DNA from: Flammula alnicola
Lineage: Eukaryota; Basidiomycota; Agaricomycetes; Agaricales; Strophariaceae
Direction of reading: 5' to 3'
Length of the DNA stretch: 64,000 bases
Assembly (NCBI GenBank): GCA_015499995.1
Contig: JADNRV010000061.1
Span: 124,001-188,000 of the forward strand
Below the pieces are notes generated by a model. That model was given only the letters and a program-made list of their open reading frames with translations. It was not told the origin of the DNA and searched no databases. Below are positions 31,346 through 43,830 of the stretch, piece after piece. Position numbers and translations under genes: made by a program. Each line of letters begins with the position of its first letter. The first letter of the stretch is position 1.

Positions 31346-33170
31346 TCCCACTGGCAGAGTTTCCGGCTATCCTTGACCGTAGCATACTGAACTCCTCGTG
31401 CTTCAATCTCAACCAAACGCTCGTCGTTCATTTACTAAATAATCTGCGCCACAAAATCAACGTCTTTGCATCCCGAGGCTATACTGTGTCCTGCCAAACA
31501 GGTATGTGGTCTTCTTTGTCTGTCTCATCGGCGCTGACCTATTGCCGACTTCAGGAAGTCGTCGACCGCCTCCCACTTTGCGCAATTTAACGGATGTCCG
31601 CTATCCCTTTTTTACATCGTTATCGTGCATGAAATTCGGCGACACGATAGCCATTTGCTGGCATGAGACGAGCTTGGGGCAGGTATCGAGCGCGGAAGAG
31701 AATCGTCATGTTCATTGGTTCGTCGGCTTATACTGTAAACCTGATTTGACTCGGAGAGGTCTATCTCGTCTAATTTTCTCTATCCCAGCTGGCCAGGAAA
31801 GGCGTCCTCGAACTGTGGTTGAACATGGATCAATTCTCCCTCGATGCAATCCCCCTACATCTATAACCCGTACTATTCCCTTCACCTGATTGTTCAGTCG
31901 CCGAGCTCCTTGCGCACCTTGCGCACCTCACAGGCAGTAATAGATACCCTTCAGCGCCACTCTCTGATCCCAAGACATGCCGTCTTCTATCTTTTACACC
32001 CATCTCCCCAGGCGAGTATCCCTCACATTCCATTGCCTTCCCTGTCTGGATTGTTGCATATTGGACCCATGTCTCGCGATTACGGCGCCATGCCCTAGCG
32101 CCTTGGGTGCGAGCAGAACAATGGCCGAAACTGCCAGGTTTATTTCACCTTCAGGTAGACATGAGCTGGTGGACAATGTCCGTTCCCTCCTCCGAAATGT
32201 TTCCTGGACCGGGAAGACACACGGTTTCACGAAGAACCCATGCTCAAATACGCGACTTACCTTTCTTCCGACTGGCTCAGCACGATCCAGACCTCCTGCG
32301 CCAACGACTTGCGTATGCCTCCGACACCTACACTTTCGAGATCGCAATGACGGGTTTTTTAACAAGATCATCGAATTGCGCTGGCCCAAATGTCGTCTAT
32401 GAGCCAAACCGTCGCGGGACTCGCCACCTTTGGACGGTTGGTGAACAACTCGCTGATTCGAACTTCCCTCGAACGATGCTCGCTGGGATTGTGAATATCA
32501 AAGGCTGCACTGGTAACAGTTGTCATCGACGTTGGGCAGTCAGCTATCTTGTTCGGAGACTCACAAGTTGCGATGGACGTCTTACCATTTATCCATACAG
32601 TCCTTCTCATCGGCCGTCAGACGGATGGTGTTTTCTGCGGTCTTTTTCTCCAGCACCCATTCTTTCACCAGAAATATCTTCAATTTTTGTTCTCCAAGCA
32701 GTTGCGATTATAGTCGAGGACGCCGCTATTGGTATAAGGAAAGAAGCTTAGCGCTAAGGTGTCGTGGCTGGTTGGGTATTTATGGGTTTTATGTTAGTTT
32801 GCATAACTAGACATTAGAAAGATTGAAGCTATTAAAATTATTCTCCGCCATATATCAAGATAAATTTACCTTCTGAGGCCATCAAGGAATGGACCGCAGC
32901 AACGATATCCGGATGGGCCTGCCAATATTCAGTGTTAGAGAGCGTTGACTGCGTGTAAAGGTGTTACAGAGATGACACACATTTCTGTCGGAGACGTCGT
33001 GGAGAACAGTGAGAAGGGTGTCTCCAGTGGCTGCTACGACTTTGAATGCTGGTATGAGATACATACAAGGCTTCCAGCAACCGGTCCATCGGCTGTAAAA
33101 TATCTTAGCTACCATTAAAAAAAGTAGAAATGGATGATCATACATCGGAAGGTGATGGGGATGGGAGTAG
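31346..33170 (+). other. Segment present only in duplication copy 2; broken coding blocks of unknown family
   Basis: This 1.8 kb separates two blocks that are adjacent in copy 1. Coding-like blocks on the plus strand include FPAILDRSILNSSCFNLNQT (31360), PFFRLAQHDPDLLRQRLAYA (about 32263-32322) and a block reading VTVVIDVGQSAILFGDSQVA (about 32515-32575). They lie in different frames with no consistent intron set. No domain recognised. Either an insertion in copy 2 or a deletion in copy 1. Confidence 0.4.
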
Positions 33171-33420
33171 GGTTCGCAAGGCCCCCAGAAGCATATGCCA
33201 ACATAGAGGCAGCGAGGGGCAAGGGCAATGAACTTCATGTTAGAGGTATTCGATTTCGTTCGCACGTTGGGAGATAGGCTGACTTCTCGGCACAGCACAA
33301 TTTTGTACGTTGCGGTGCTAGACTCGTTTTGATACTTCGGCCGCGTATAATTGGCGGCTTCCTTTGGATATTCCTAACAGCGACAGTCGGGTCATCGTAT
33401 TGTAAAGATATGTAACGGGA
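33171..33420 (+). repeat. Right end of duplication copy 2, matching 16106-16345
   Basis: Starts GGTTCGCAAGGC and runs through TATAATTGGCGGCTTCC to TAGATATGTAA-like sequence, as in copy 1. No gene called. Confidence 0.65.
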
Positions 33421-33645
33421 TGAGTTCGGAGCCTTTCACGCCCTGTGTTTGAACGTGAGCTCAGATCGTTATACAACTATACTGAAAATTTTACCGGAGA
33501 ATCTGACCCTCCCTGAGGTTTACTGCGTTTTCCAACCGAGGCCAGAGGGTGACCTCAGTCATTCACAGTCCCAGTCAAATGTAGGATCACGACATCACAC
33601 CACACCCAACAGCCCCACTCATCAAACCGAACCTCCAAAAATCTT

Positions 33646-34952
33646 TCATCCACGAAGCTGTTGTAGGTCCGGCGTGACGGTGGCACAAATCCAACTCGTG
33701 CCTGACCCAGCCCAGATACCGCGAACATTCAGAATCTTCTCGTCATCGCCTGGTGGAGGCCACAGCCTGACGGGTGTCGGTACGTCGTCCGTATGCCCCA
33801 TCCCGAGGTTTCCATGTTCGTTCCATCCCCATCCCCATACGTGCGGCGACTGAGCTTGTGAGACGGCGGCTGGATTGGGAGTGACGAGGCGAGGACGTGC
33901 TCGCTCCCACATGCGAGATTAATGGCGGTTCTGTGAGCGTCTGCGGTTACTGGAAATCCGACCACGTCTACGGAAGTAGTTCCATTCGAGTTCCATCCAA
34001 GCTGGCTATGAGAGTTGCTCCCAGACGAATATACATTCCAACGTCCCTCGCTCTGGACGACAACGTAGGTGCCATTCCAAGTACACCCAATGTTTTGGAT
34101 GCGGCCTGCTTCTGGCGGCAAAGTCTTTACGACTTGTAGTTGGCCCTTGCGATCTGAGCCATGACATGAAAGTCGGCCCGACTCCTGGAGGATGACGCTG
34201 TGGTGTATACCGAGCGCAATGGATGTAACAGGATCGTTTGCGAGGTCGATTTCCGTGATAATGATCTGCGGAGTAGAGGCAAAGGGTGTACTGGCATGAC
34301 TCCCGAGCTGACCGTGACGAGAGGTGCCCCAGCCCAGCAAGATGGAAGACGAACTTGACGTTGTATAAAGGATGATGTGACGCTGGCCCGAGTGCATAGC
34401 CCGTACTTTCAGAGTCTCAGAGAGGGATGGGATATGATCAAACTGGACGATATGAAAGTCCGTCGTGGGTTTCTTTCCCTTCAGGCCACCGATACCCAGG
34501 TCACCATAGTCGTCGGAACCCATGGATATCACTACGTCCTTCTTTCCTTCGCAGGAGAGAACAACGTAGCTCGTCTCCCATGTGGCTGAGATAAGTTTGA
34601 AGCGATAGCTCCCGAGGCCCACATCTTCCAATGCCAGGTCGAGTTTCCGGAACAACGTCGTGGAGCTCCTTCAACTATTGTATGCTCATACTTTTGCCCA
34701 AGTTGACCTTTCCTACCATCTCCACATCCCCACAACTCTCGTTTGTTTCCCGTCATTTCTAACAGGAGCAAAGTGTGGTTCGCTCCTGTAGCGACCTCTA
34801 GAACTTGTGAAGTCCCCGAAGGTAAAGTATTAGTGGATGATCGGCGAAAGAGCATGGTTGGAAAATTCGAGAGTCATCGAGAGAGCGCTTCCTAACTGAC
34901 CATGGGAGTTTGATCCAGATGATAGGAGAGAAAGTATCGGTTTTGAGGACAT
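33646..34952 (-). pseudogene. RCC1-repeat (Ats1-like) beta-propeller protein, frameshifted
   Basis: Minus strand from ATG 34952 (MSSKPILSLLSSGSNSHGQL), after one intron near 34890, to TGA 33646. RCC1 blades are plain: LSSGSNSHGQLG, LWGCGDGRKGQLGQK, GSDDYGDLGIG, LGWGTSRHGQLGSH, HGSDRKGQL, GSNSHSQLGWNSNG and WGWGWNEHGNLGMGH. RCC1-type propellers bind other proteins; Ats1-like members have been linked to tRNA wobble modification. The frame changes at least three times (near 34870, 34665 and 33890), each explained by one missing base, e.g. CCAACG read as CCACG. Either a pseudogene or indel errors in the assembly. A C-terminal fragment recurs inverted at 61670-61895. Confidence 0.7.
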
Positions 34953-35019
34953 TGAAGAGACAGTTAGGTCATGATGGACTCGGCCGTGTCACGTTGTCAC
35001 GGGTTGTTGCTTGAGTTCG

Positions 35020-35987
35020 TACTACTGCACTGAATCTCGCGTTACTCCCTTAACCCAAAGCCGCACACCCTCCGGTATTCCTCTAGGCATGCAAAAAGCT
35101 GTAATTGATATGCGGATGCAGCTTTGAATCGAATGACGCCCGCGATAAGGAAAGTGGATGAAGCAGGATTTTGAGGGCATTGGGCCTTTACCGGGTTGCT
35201 CGTTATGGAGGTTGGGTTGGGTTGAGAGGAAATACGAAGCGGAATCTAGAGAGGCTCCGGGAACCAAGTGGACGCCCTCGATCATCTGGAGGAGGTCGTC
35301 ACACCTTCATTTCACTCGACGTCTCATATCTAAAGCCTACCACCTTTCACAGACAAGACAGAAGCGCGGAAATACTTCTCAAAACTCATGGCTCTCCAAC
35401 AAAAACAGGCCATCATTCGATCAATCTAACGCCCACCTTTCGCGTGTACAAATCTCTGCTCCAAGGCGGCCATTACATTGACAATCACACTACCATCGAC
35501 GTTGAGTGAGTATACTGCTCTTCATGGCCTTCAGCAGCGCTCGCTAACCAATTGCTCGATGTGGTGCCCAGAAAGAGCCTATAGCCATTATCTCAGGGAT
35601 GGTAATGGCGCGTTTGTCGTTGCGAAATTCTATACGGCTTTCATCCGAGGAGAGGCGAAGGATGGAAGACGAACGCTGAATCTCTGAAGGCTTGGTTTAG
35701 TGACGATTAACGCAGGTCGAGGGTAGAGCAGCGAATTGCAAGAAGGTTCTGTTAAAAAGTTGACATTACTTTGAGTACTGTCGTGTACGTTCTCCGTTCC
35801 TCTTTTCTATTTTATTTGGTAATTGTTTGAATCCAGAGTTCTTCGGGCGACGAGTCAATGGATTTTCAATGAACGCCTTCCCTTGCGGATACAGCCCGTT
35901 CGTTTAGTGACTTCATTCAAAAGTCTCGTGAATGACGCAACGCTCTAAGGGCTCGGGATAAATCGCTACTGCCTCCTCAAGTACAGG
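35020..35987 (+). pseudogene. Relic B of the second duplicated segment (partner 23040-23985)
   Basis: Contains the same coding blocks as relic A (QDFEGIGPLPG, SHLHFTR, INLTPTFRVYKSLLQGGHYI) with different indels. Neither copy gives an open gene, and the family is unknown. A P450 fragment follows directly. Confidence 0.5.
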
Positions 35988-36374
35988 ATGCGCGGAAGAG
36001 GGTTCTCAACAGCTATGGATCAATTCTCTCTTCCCGCTTTAAGCGGTGCAGCTGTCCTCAGTGGTTTTCTATTCTGCTATGGATTGTCGTTGATCCAAAA
36101 GAAGACGAGATTGCCACCCGGACCACTTCGACTACGACAGGCAATGCCCACCAGACGCCAACGAAAACGCCCTCGCTGGTGTTCTCCGAGTGGGGAACAA
36201 CTTACCATATGGAATCTTGGTATTATCGGACCGAGAAAGAGTCAATGGTCGTTAATCGCGCTTTTAGAACGTTCATCGATCTATTCTGATCGACCGCATT
36301 TCGCGGGTATTACTCTTGTACGGTACGCCAAATATAGGTTTATGCGATTATGGCAGGTGAACGTCGAACTGTGA
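35988..36374 (+). pseudogene. N-terminal fragment of a cytochrome P450
   Basis: The frame reads MDQFSLPALSGAAVLSGFLF (membrane anchor, ATG 36015), then KKTRLPPGP, the proline-rich hinge of microsomal P450s. It ends RSSIYSDRPHFA, typical of the region before helix B in fungal P450s. Between these, the expected coding (GNAHQTPTKTPSLVFSEWGT) sits in another frame, so two compensating indels are implied. The I-helix, ExxR and haem-binding cysteine regions are absent, so this is a truncated exon, not a working enzyme. Confidence 0.7.
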
Positions 36375-36754
36375 GTAGAATTGTCTAATTGTAAAGTGTC
36401 ACCGTCTGACAAATCACCTTCTTATGTTTTGTTTTGTTCGATGAGTATAGCATGCTAGCCAGCAGGTATATAGCTCTTCTCATGCTTTAAGGTGGGGATA
36501 GCGTTGTGCACATGGGCCCAACGCCAACTTTCCCGCAGCGATTGTCGCCCATAAGGCGATCGTGTAAACTTAGCCTTTTGGCGCGTACATCGCTTGCCGC
36601 GACTGCTCATTTTTTCTCACTAACTGAGTGCAACCTTTGCCAATCTTGTGCCTCACCTCAAACGTGCATGATATACTTAGCACCTCCACCGTCCATAAAA
36701 CACCTCCAACACTTCATCGTGTTGTTCGACTAAGACATCGACTCTCGTCAAGCG
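36375..36754. other. Promoter region of the sphingomyelinase gene
   Basis: No coding support. Contains CCATAAAACACC about 60 bp before the start at 36755, a weak TATA-like candidate. Confidence 0.35.
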
Positions 36755-39700
36755 ATGTTACGTATTGGTGCATTTGTAGCTCTTTTCGCGGCGTGTCTTG
36801 ACGTGCATGCAAACCCGGTGGCCAACCCCACCGTACCACTGGCAGCTGCATCGAGGTCTGCCGCCTCTACGTCTACTGCCGCCTTTTTCGCGACTCCACC
36901 AGCTTCGCTGGGCGTCCCAGCCGATTTCACAGCGGGTGCATTCTTCGCGACTGACTTCCTTCAGGCATTTTTCCCTGGATTCGGACCGAGTCAAACCTCC
37001 GTAGAGCCTCAGCCACTCATCACAGATCCAGTCGTGAGTGTTTTTGATAAATACCTGTTTGAAGCCATGCTCAAAGATGAACGCGATTAATAGTCCAAAA
37101 CTGTTTTCCCGCTTGATCTCACGAACCCCAAAACAATTCCAACGCAGAATGTTAACGACCCTGTCGTACTTCCTCCGTCCGAATTGACCAACTCCCCCAC
37201 TGTAATCTCGCCTTCAGCCAACCTTTCTACTCCGGGCTCGATCGCCTTGCGCCAGAATGCTTTCAACGAAATCACTGCGATCCTCAACAATACTGAAAAG
37301 ACTTTCAGCTCTACATGCCAACAGTGCATTTCCAGTTTGCTCGTTTACAAGAACCTTGCGCTCACTGCTCCGTGGGAGGTGCCACCGCTTTTGATTGAAA
37401 TTTGCAATTTTGTCGACTTTAATGGTAATCTATAATTTTCGTCATTCATATTATTAACAGGATTTACTCAATATTGTTGGTTGTAGCTTTCGGAAGCTGT
37501 CAAGACGAATTCATGGCCAACTCTGATGGTCAAATCGCGACTCAACTACTCGCTAACGCCGATGTTGCTGGACAGGATGGACAGGTAAGTATTTTTTTGC
37601 ACCAAACTCTCCCAAATTCATTTCTTTGGGGCTCTTTAGTGGATTTGTGCAAGAGATGTGATCGGTCTCCGCAAGTCGTGCCCTCAGCCTCCCCAAATGA
37701 CCTGACAGAGGTTCTTTCAACCTGGTTCGCGAAGCCCAAACCCGCCAACGCCGTGGCGCCTCCTCCCAGCGGAAAACCAAATATGCGAGTCGTCCATCTT
37801 AGTGATTTGTGAGTAGAAGTTATTATGAAGGTGGTCACTGACTCACGCACAAATCCCGTCAGCCACATAGATCCTCGTATGTTTCACGCTTATATATTAT
37901 CAAATTGATATTGATTAGGGAATCTTCTTCGCAGGATATACGATTGGTGCAGAAGCTAATTGTTCTTCGTTCCTCTGTTGCCGTCCTGGTGTATCCTTGT
38001 TCGCAGTTCTCTTCTTCTGAGTATTGAACGATCTCTGAAGCGTAGCGCATATTTCAGCTCACCTGGCGGCCCCTCGTGCTTCCTGCTCCCCGCTTCGGTG
38101 CTTATGAATGCGACACTCCATGGAACTTAGCGAGTGCGGTCATGCACGCGGTTGGGCCTTTGACAGGCACGGCTAGTGGAAAAAATAAAGGGGGAGAGGG
38201 TAAGATATTTTTTCCCCATTTCATTGACACTACATGTGGCGTATAATGAAAATATGTATCTCCAGGGAAAAACAACGCCTTCACGATCTTCACTGGTGAT
38301 CTTACTTCGCACGATAATGACAACCATTGTCTCGAGCATACGTCGAATACGTGGAAAGTGCCGTTTACAGTTTGTTCAAGGCTTATCTCGCAGGTCCTGT
38401 ATACGCTGCCATGGTATGCCAAGTAGCATTTTTTACAGCGCTAAGATGTTTCTCAGTCGATGTACTGTATAGGGTAACCATGATACATGGCCCCAAGCAT
38501 TCGACGCACCTCACAGCATCCAACCGCAGACTCTTTCAAGCCAGTTTGAGTGGAACTATGCTCATTTAGCCGAGTAAGCGACTTATTTCCTGGTACCACT
38601 TTTCGTCCTTGTTCATAGGTTTATAGTCTCTGGGAAACCGAAGGCTGGATTTCAGCTGACGTTGCAAGCGTCTCTAAGGCTACGTGAGTCGTTACAACTT
38701 TCAGACAGACTGCACTATCTCAGTGCATCTTCACGTTCCGTTTAGATATTCCGCTTACGCTACTATAACGCCCTTTGGACTCAAGATTATTACGTGAGCC
38801 ATTTCCTCAAGTTGTCGCCATATACTTATATCCCATGTTGTCGCACAGCGTGAATACTGATTTCTGGTATGATGATAAGTAAGTTCTTTTTAACCCATGC
38901 TGCAAAACTATCGATCTCATCCTTTCCCGCCTTGTTTAGCTGGTTTAAGTGAGCGTCATGCTACGATATCTTCTCTCGGTAACTGAGATTCATTAAAACT
39001 CTTCATTCAATGTTAAAGCTACATCAACGTAAGTGTCCAACCCACGCTCCGTGATCCTTTCAGATGTTTCTGATTCTCACGCTGTCCAGACCACCAACCC
39101 CGATGTGAGCGGCATGCTTCGTTTCCTCACGGATGAGCTGCAAGCCGCCGAGGATGCCGGGCAGAGAGTCTGGATTCTGGACACGTTCTCCCAGGTTCGT
39201 TAACCCTCACTTACTGACATATCGTGGTCCATTTGAAGATTAACTACTCGTACTTCTACAGGCTGGGATGGAACCAGTGCGCTTCTTAACGGTCCTAATT
39301 TGCTCTACCAGATTATCGATCGTTTCTCGCCCCATGTTATCGCCAATGTCTTTATGGGGCATATCCACGATGAGGTCCGGTACATCTACTACGCGTGTGT
39401 AATATTTCGCATTATATCCATGATATTTAGACTTATATTTGCATGATCAGAAACAATGGTACCGTCATGGACAACACTACCGCACTGACACCACTTGGGT
39501 CGGTGGCTCTGTTACCCCTCTGTCCGGATTGAATTCTGGTTCGTGTACATCATGTCGTATCCGAACTTAGACCTTTACTGATCATTGGGTTATAGGCTTA
39601 GTATGTATGAAGTAGACCCTGTGACATTTGAGTAAGTACTACCTACCTTCTCGCTGTCATTTTCCCCTGCTGATGGCCCGTCAGTATTATGGAAGCCTAC

Positions 39701-40252
39701 ACATGGTTCGCCGACGTTAACGATTTCGATACTTTGGATCATCAAACCAAAGTTGGTGCTGCGTAGTTTGTTAAATGTTTTTATAACGTGTCAAATAACT
39801 GATCTACATTCAGGTATCACTTCGAGTACAGCACACGTGAGACGTATGGTGTTGGTTTCGACTGGCCGAAAACGGCCCCTTGAGTGGGCAACTGTTCTAT
39901 GCCATTTGAATATGACTAAATGGCCTCCATTTTCAGATGCGACATGGTGGCACCTTGTCACTGAGAGTACGCATATTTTTCTCAAAAGGTTAACTTCTTT
40001 TAACCGTAATTCTACGTTAGGTTTCCTCGAGAATTCTACCCTCGTCGATATGTGGACGCTGAACCAAGGCCGCCAGTCTGCCCTCACGGCGAACGTGAGT
40101 GAAAGTTTCTGAACAAAAGATCCCTACTCACGAACTTGACACTATAGTGCACCTCCACCGAGTGCCAAGAGGCGAAGGTATGTTACCTTCGAAGCGGATC
40201 TCCCCCCATTGCAGCGCGTTGTACAAAAGGCTTTGGGAGTGTTCAAATGTGA
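36755..40252 (+). CDS. Secreted acid sphingomyelinase-like phosphodiesterase (metallophosphatase)
   Basis: Many-exon gene from ATG 36755 to TGA 40250-40252. Signal peptide MLRIGAFVALFAACLDVHA; a saposin-like part with CQQC and GSCQDEF; then the metallophosphatase ligands in order: HLSDFHIDPRY (around introns at 37808 and 37880), FTGDLTSHDND (~38300), GNHDTWPQ (~38475) and MGHIHDE (~39356). Further exons encode YHFEYSTRETYGVGFDWPKT and the C terminus CTSTECQEAK. Such enzymes cleave phosphodiester head groups from sphingomyelin-like lipids outside the cell or in acidic compartments. The frame shifts by one base near 38325 (DNDN then LSRAYVEYVE). The first intron is 37033-37093, with others of 50-70 nt. 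A single-base error or a damaged gene. Confidence 0.8.
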
Positions 40253-40747
40253 TTTCTTTTGTGATATTTGGATTACTGGAACCACGTACAATGTATACAG
40301 AAAATGTGATTGTTACGGAGCGTGTTAGAAGTACCGGATCGCCACATGTAGTCTGCACCACTCTTGAAGGCTTGATCCTTGACTCTCTCTACCAATTTCA
40401 TTCCGAATTCCTTGTAACTGTGAAAGTTTTTTTCGCCAACTTCATCTCTAATCATTGGAATCCGGATCTGTTATATTTACAGTAAGGACTACTTGTGGCT
40501 GAAAATATCAGTCACGGCACGCCAATGTTTAGCGTTTGTGCGAATTTAAAGAGCAAAAACAGAGGGTCTATACAGAGATGTCGATGGGAGGCATGTACTT
40601 AATCCTGGGCGTCGGAACTCACCGATCTTTAAGCGCCGCCTAGCTTATATCATAACTTGAACATCATTGAACTTCTACCGCCGCGGTCATACATATTTCT
40701 TACGACGAAAACATTCAGCTGATACTCATACAAGACCCTTGTCAGAC
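40253..40747. other. Intergenic region between the sphingomyelinase and MYND genes
   Basis: A 128-residue frame overlapping the sphingomyelinase end (40099-40485) is a shadow. No other gene evidence. Confidence 0.45.
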
Positions 40748-41776
40748 ATGTCCCTGAACTTGGATTCGAAGCTTGTTTTTAAGCCACCTTCCACCAAAGT
40801 TGCCTCAGGTAGAAACAATTTGGCATCTTGTGCGCACTCGCAATGCAGCAACGAAGAAAAATTAGGAAAACCCAAGTTCCCAGTCTGTGCTTCGTGTAAG
40901 CACACTCGATATTGCGTACGTTTGCATTTCTTCTGTGGCTTTCAAAATCTGATTTCACTTGTAAATGAATGATAGAGTCGGGAACACCAAATTGCGGATT
41001 GGAAAGTACACAAGAAGCGATGCAAGGAGTATCAGGATAAAGACAGAACGGATGGCATTTTGGCGGGATCTAGTATTTTGACGGAAGCTCAAATCGTTTC
41101 CAATCTCCTCGAGGACTTCGTTCACTTGCATGAATCGACTTTCCACCAGATCTTCAACTATGCCTATCACACACAATTGGTGGGCAAGGAGATTGACCTT
41201 TCCCGGCTTTGCGCAACAGTAAATCTCGAATACCTTCCGATTGTGGCGGAAATCCATCCAGGGCATTCCATTTGCGAAACATTGAACTCGTTGAGGTTGG
41301 ACCTAACAGCCTAGCGCCGGAAACAAAGAAATTTAGAGATGACTTCAACACGAATCGAAAAAATGATTCGACATTTATTCAAGGTATCTTTTGCGGATGT
41401 AGGTAATTTCCAAATAGTTTTTGCCACATGATTTTCATTGACTTTGGTAATAGATCGTATTGACGGGTTTGAGTCGCTCTATGAGCCTACCGGAGTGAAG
41501 TATACTCAGTGGGCTGGCATATATATTGAAGATGTACCTTTCAAACTTACGCAGAAGTGGTACGACACGATGCTAACTATTCTTGGGATTGGCCTCGTCC
41601 TCCGAAAGGTCAAGCTTACTGGGAGCGAGAAGGCTTCCTGGACTCCCGGAATCATGGTACAGTCGGGCTCAAAATGGGTGTGGAAGCAGGTGTCCCTGGA
41701 GGGATTAGCGCGCTGCAGAATCGAACTCCCGCTGGTAGGCCCTCAGTCTGTGGATGCCTTGCTAAAACCATGTTGA
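40748..41776 (+). CDS. MYND zinc-finger protein
   Basis: Starts MSLNLDSKLVFKPPSTKVAS. A MYND finger runs across the first intron: CAHSQCSNEEKLGKPKFPVC and CASCKHTRYC, then SREHQIADWKVHKKRCKEYQ, supplying the seven Cys and one His of the fold. The rest (FVHLHESTFHQIFNYAYHTQ and onwards) is a helical tail typical of the large basidiomycete MYND families, whose functions are mostly unknown; the finger mediates protein contacts. The frame breaks near 41240-41260 and resumes as NPSRAFHLRNIELVEVGPNS. The last exon begins after an intron ending near 41454. The C-terminal frame is less certain, since two frames are open there. Confidence 0.7.
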
Positions 41777-42712
41777 CACTAAACGCTTGGGTCTAGATCA
41801 AACACTGGGCTAGACGCAAGATAACAGGCGTTATACACTGTCCTGGGGACGGAAGTATTCCCTGGGTTGCCCCTAGTAATTTTTCATGGGAAGACTAGAA
41901 TGTGTGTTAGTTATACACACTGCGAGTCGGGCCCCGAATCTAACCACGAAGCCGGAACCTCCATTCTATCGGGATCGGGTTCGTGCAAACCACCTATTCC
42001 TGGGATAACGATGGATCGATCCAAGCCTAACACTGAACGAGTTTTGACGTAACTCCAGGACGCGTCGAGCTCGTCCTAATCTAATCTATGCGAGTTCTGG
42101 TATTTTGGTGCCTGCAATCAGCGGCCAGATGGGATGTGACACTGCGTGAACTTTGGGGTATTTTTAATCTGGATGCGTTGTATCAAAGTTTGTTCAAATT
42201 TATTCTGATAGTTCTTAATCGGAGGCTGAGCGCTGATGTTTGGAGTCTCGAAAGTTGACGACACGTCGACACCGCAGCCATGAATTGATAGGCATGCTTT
42301 ACCCTGAGATACAGATTTCGTTTTCTCTCTTCGCTTTACGAAGTCCACGGCCATCACTTTGTCCAAGCGTCTGCCACAGCGCTAGCAGAGCTACTACCCA
42401 TCGCAATAGGATACCTTATTGCCTTGTTACTGGTATGCCAGCTTCTCAAGAGACGGCGGAGGCATGGAGGTTTCTTTGTGCTTCATAATGCTGTCCGTAG
42501 GCACCTTTCATAAGATGGAATTTGAACACTACAGTAAAAGGGGACTTGCTTTTGAGTGGTTTACCGTTTGGCCATCGCAGTTGTCAGCGAACCCGGAGAA
42601 GGGGCTTCCAAAATCCAATTCCGGGAGAACAAAGTTCAGTGAAACCTTCTCGATAGGTGGTTCTCTTGCATTGTCTACTCTTGAGGCAACTTTTGATTTG
42701 CGGCTGGGAATT
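41777..42712. other. No gene supported
   Basis: Short frames only. No splice-supported coding string, repeat or RNA gene seen. Confidence 0.4.
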
Positions 42713-43076
42713 TTATTGTTCTTTGCCTGATACGAATATTGCTTCTGAACTGGATATCGATTTCAACCCCAACATCAGTTCTGTTTTATCGCAAGAGTGG
42801 AATGTTGGCATACCACTGCTCGCTTCCTCAGCAGGTTCGCTCTCGCCCAATGGCTTGAGAACACCGTATTCAACATACGGTGCACCCACCCATTTAGAGC
42901 CATCTTTAGAGTCGACATAAAATCGCCTTCCGCTGTCAGCGTCATATCCCGTGCATGTTATGCCTTCTGGAAGGCGATCATCGTCCTGGAACAGCAATAC
43001 ACAATGTCATTCGATTTTAAGTCCTTCAATGTTATGTGAGTATACTCACACCGTAAGGATCTGAGAAGCGGCCCAT
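42713..43076 (-). CDS. Small unknown protein of the 'GYDAD' type
   Basis: Two exons on the minus strand: 43076-43050 (MGRFSDPYG) and 42985-42713, joined in phase 0 across an intron with GTGAGT donor and CCAG acceptor. The product begins DDDRLPEGITCTGYDADSGR and continues YVDSKDGSKWVGAPYVEYG. This resembles a short conserved block of basidiomycete proteins ('GYDADT..Y...DGS.WEGAPG..YG') whose role I do not know. It ends KEQ-TAA at 42713, but further spliced exons downstream cannot be excluded. Confidence 0.5.
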
Positions 43077-43830
43077 CTAGCCTGAGTACTCCGAGCACGA
43101 CGTTGACCAACAGTATGAGTTAAGTTAAGTCTTTAGGATTGAAATTGATGGAACAGTGAGGTTGAATGTCTGCTTTAAGCACTACTCTTATATCTTTCAC
43201 GAATACGTACAGAACTAGATCAGGTCCGCTGGTTATTTAAATCCTCTGGCTAGTACCGTCAGATTGCCCAGAATACCATATCATCCATAAATACCCCAGT
43301 CGAATGAGATGGATCGCCAGTTATGCCATACTTATGTGGACTTGAAAGTTGAGGTGGCCGAGGGGCTGAGATGCAGTGAGATCGATGTCCAAATCACGCA
43401 CTGGCAGCGTGTTCGGACAAACCCAGATAATTGCCAGAGTTGTGCCAGAGAAGACAAAAGTCAGCCCCGCATCCTGCGTCCTATACCTTCCCTAGAACTC
43501 AAATTTCAATCACAATTCTTCAATCAATCTTACCTCCTATTGCACTGGAGAGGAAGTTGACGAGAGCGGCCAAAGAGCGGCGGCCATTTGTCTAAATATG
43601 CAACTTTGTCCGTCAGCGTCCCGGGCCTCCCGCTGATGACACCACGTGACTTATTTTCTTTCGCAGACCCTTTGAAATTGTAGACTGTCAACAACAGCGA
43701 CAACAAGGTCAGACTCGACGACAACCCGAGGGAAGAACTATCCTAGGCATTACTTCCTGCGATAGAGCAAGGTAATTTATATTCGACAGACCCGTTGAAA
43801 CCGAACTAAATCATCTCAATCTAGAATATA
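43077..43830. other. Intergenic region upstream of mS29/DAP3
   Basis: Divergent promoter region of the small minus-strand gene and mS29. No coding support. Confidence 0.4.

Noticed and set aside
41700..41790. tRNA-like B-box (GTTCGATTC on the minus strand)
   Set aside because: The T stem and acceptor stem do not pair well, no convincing A box, and it lies inside a coding exon of the MYND gene.
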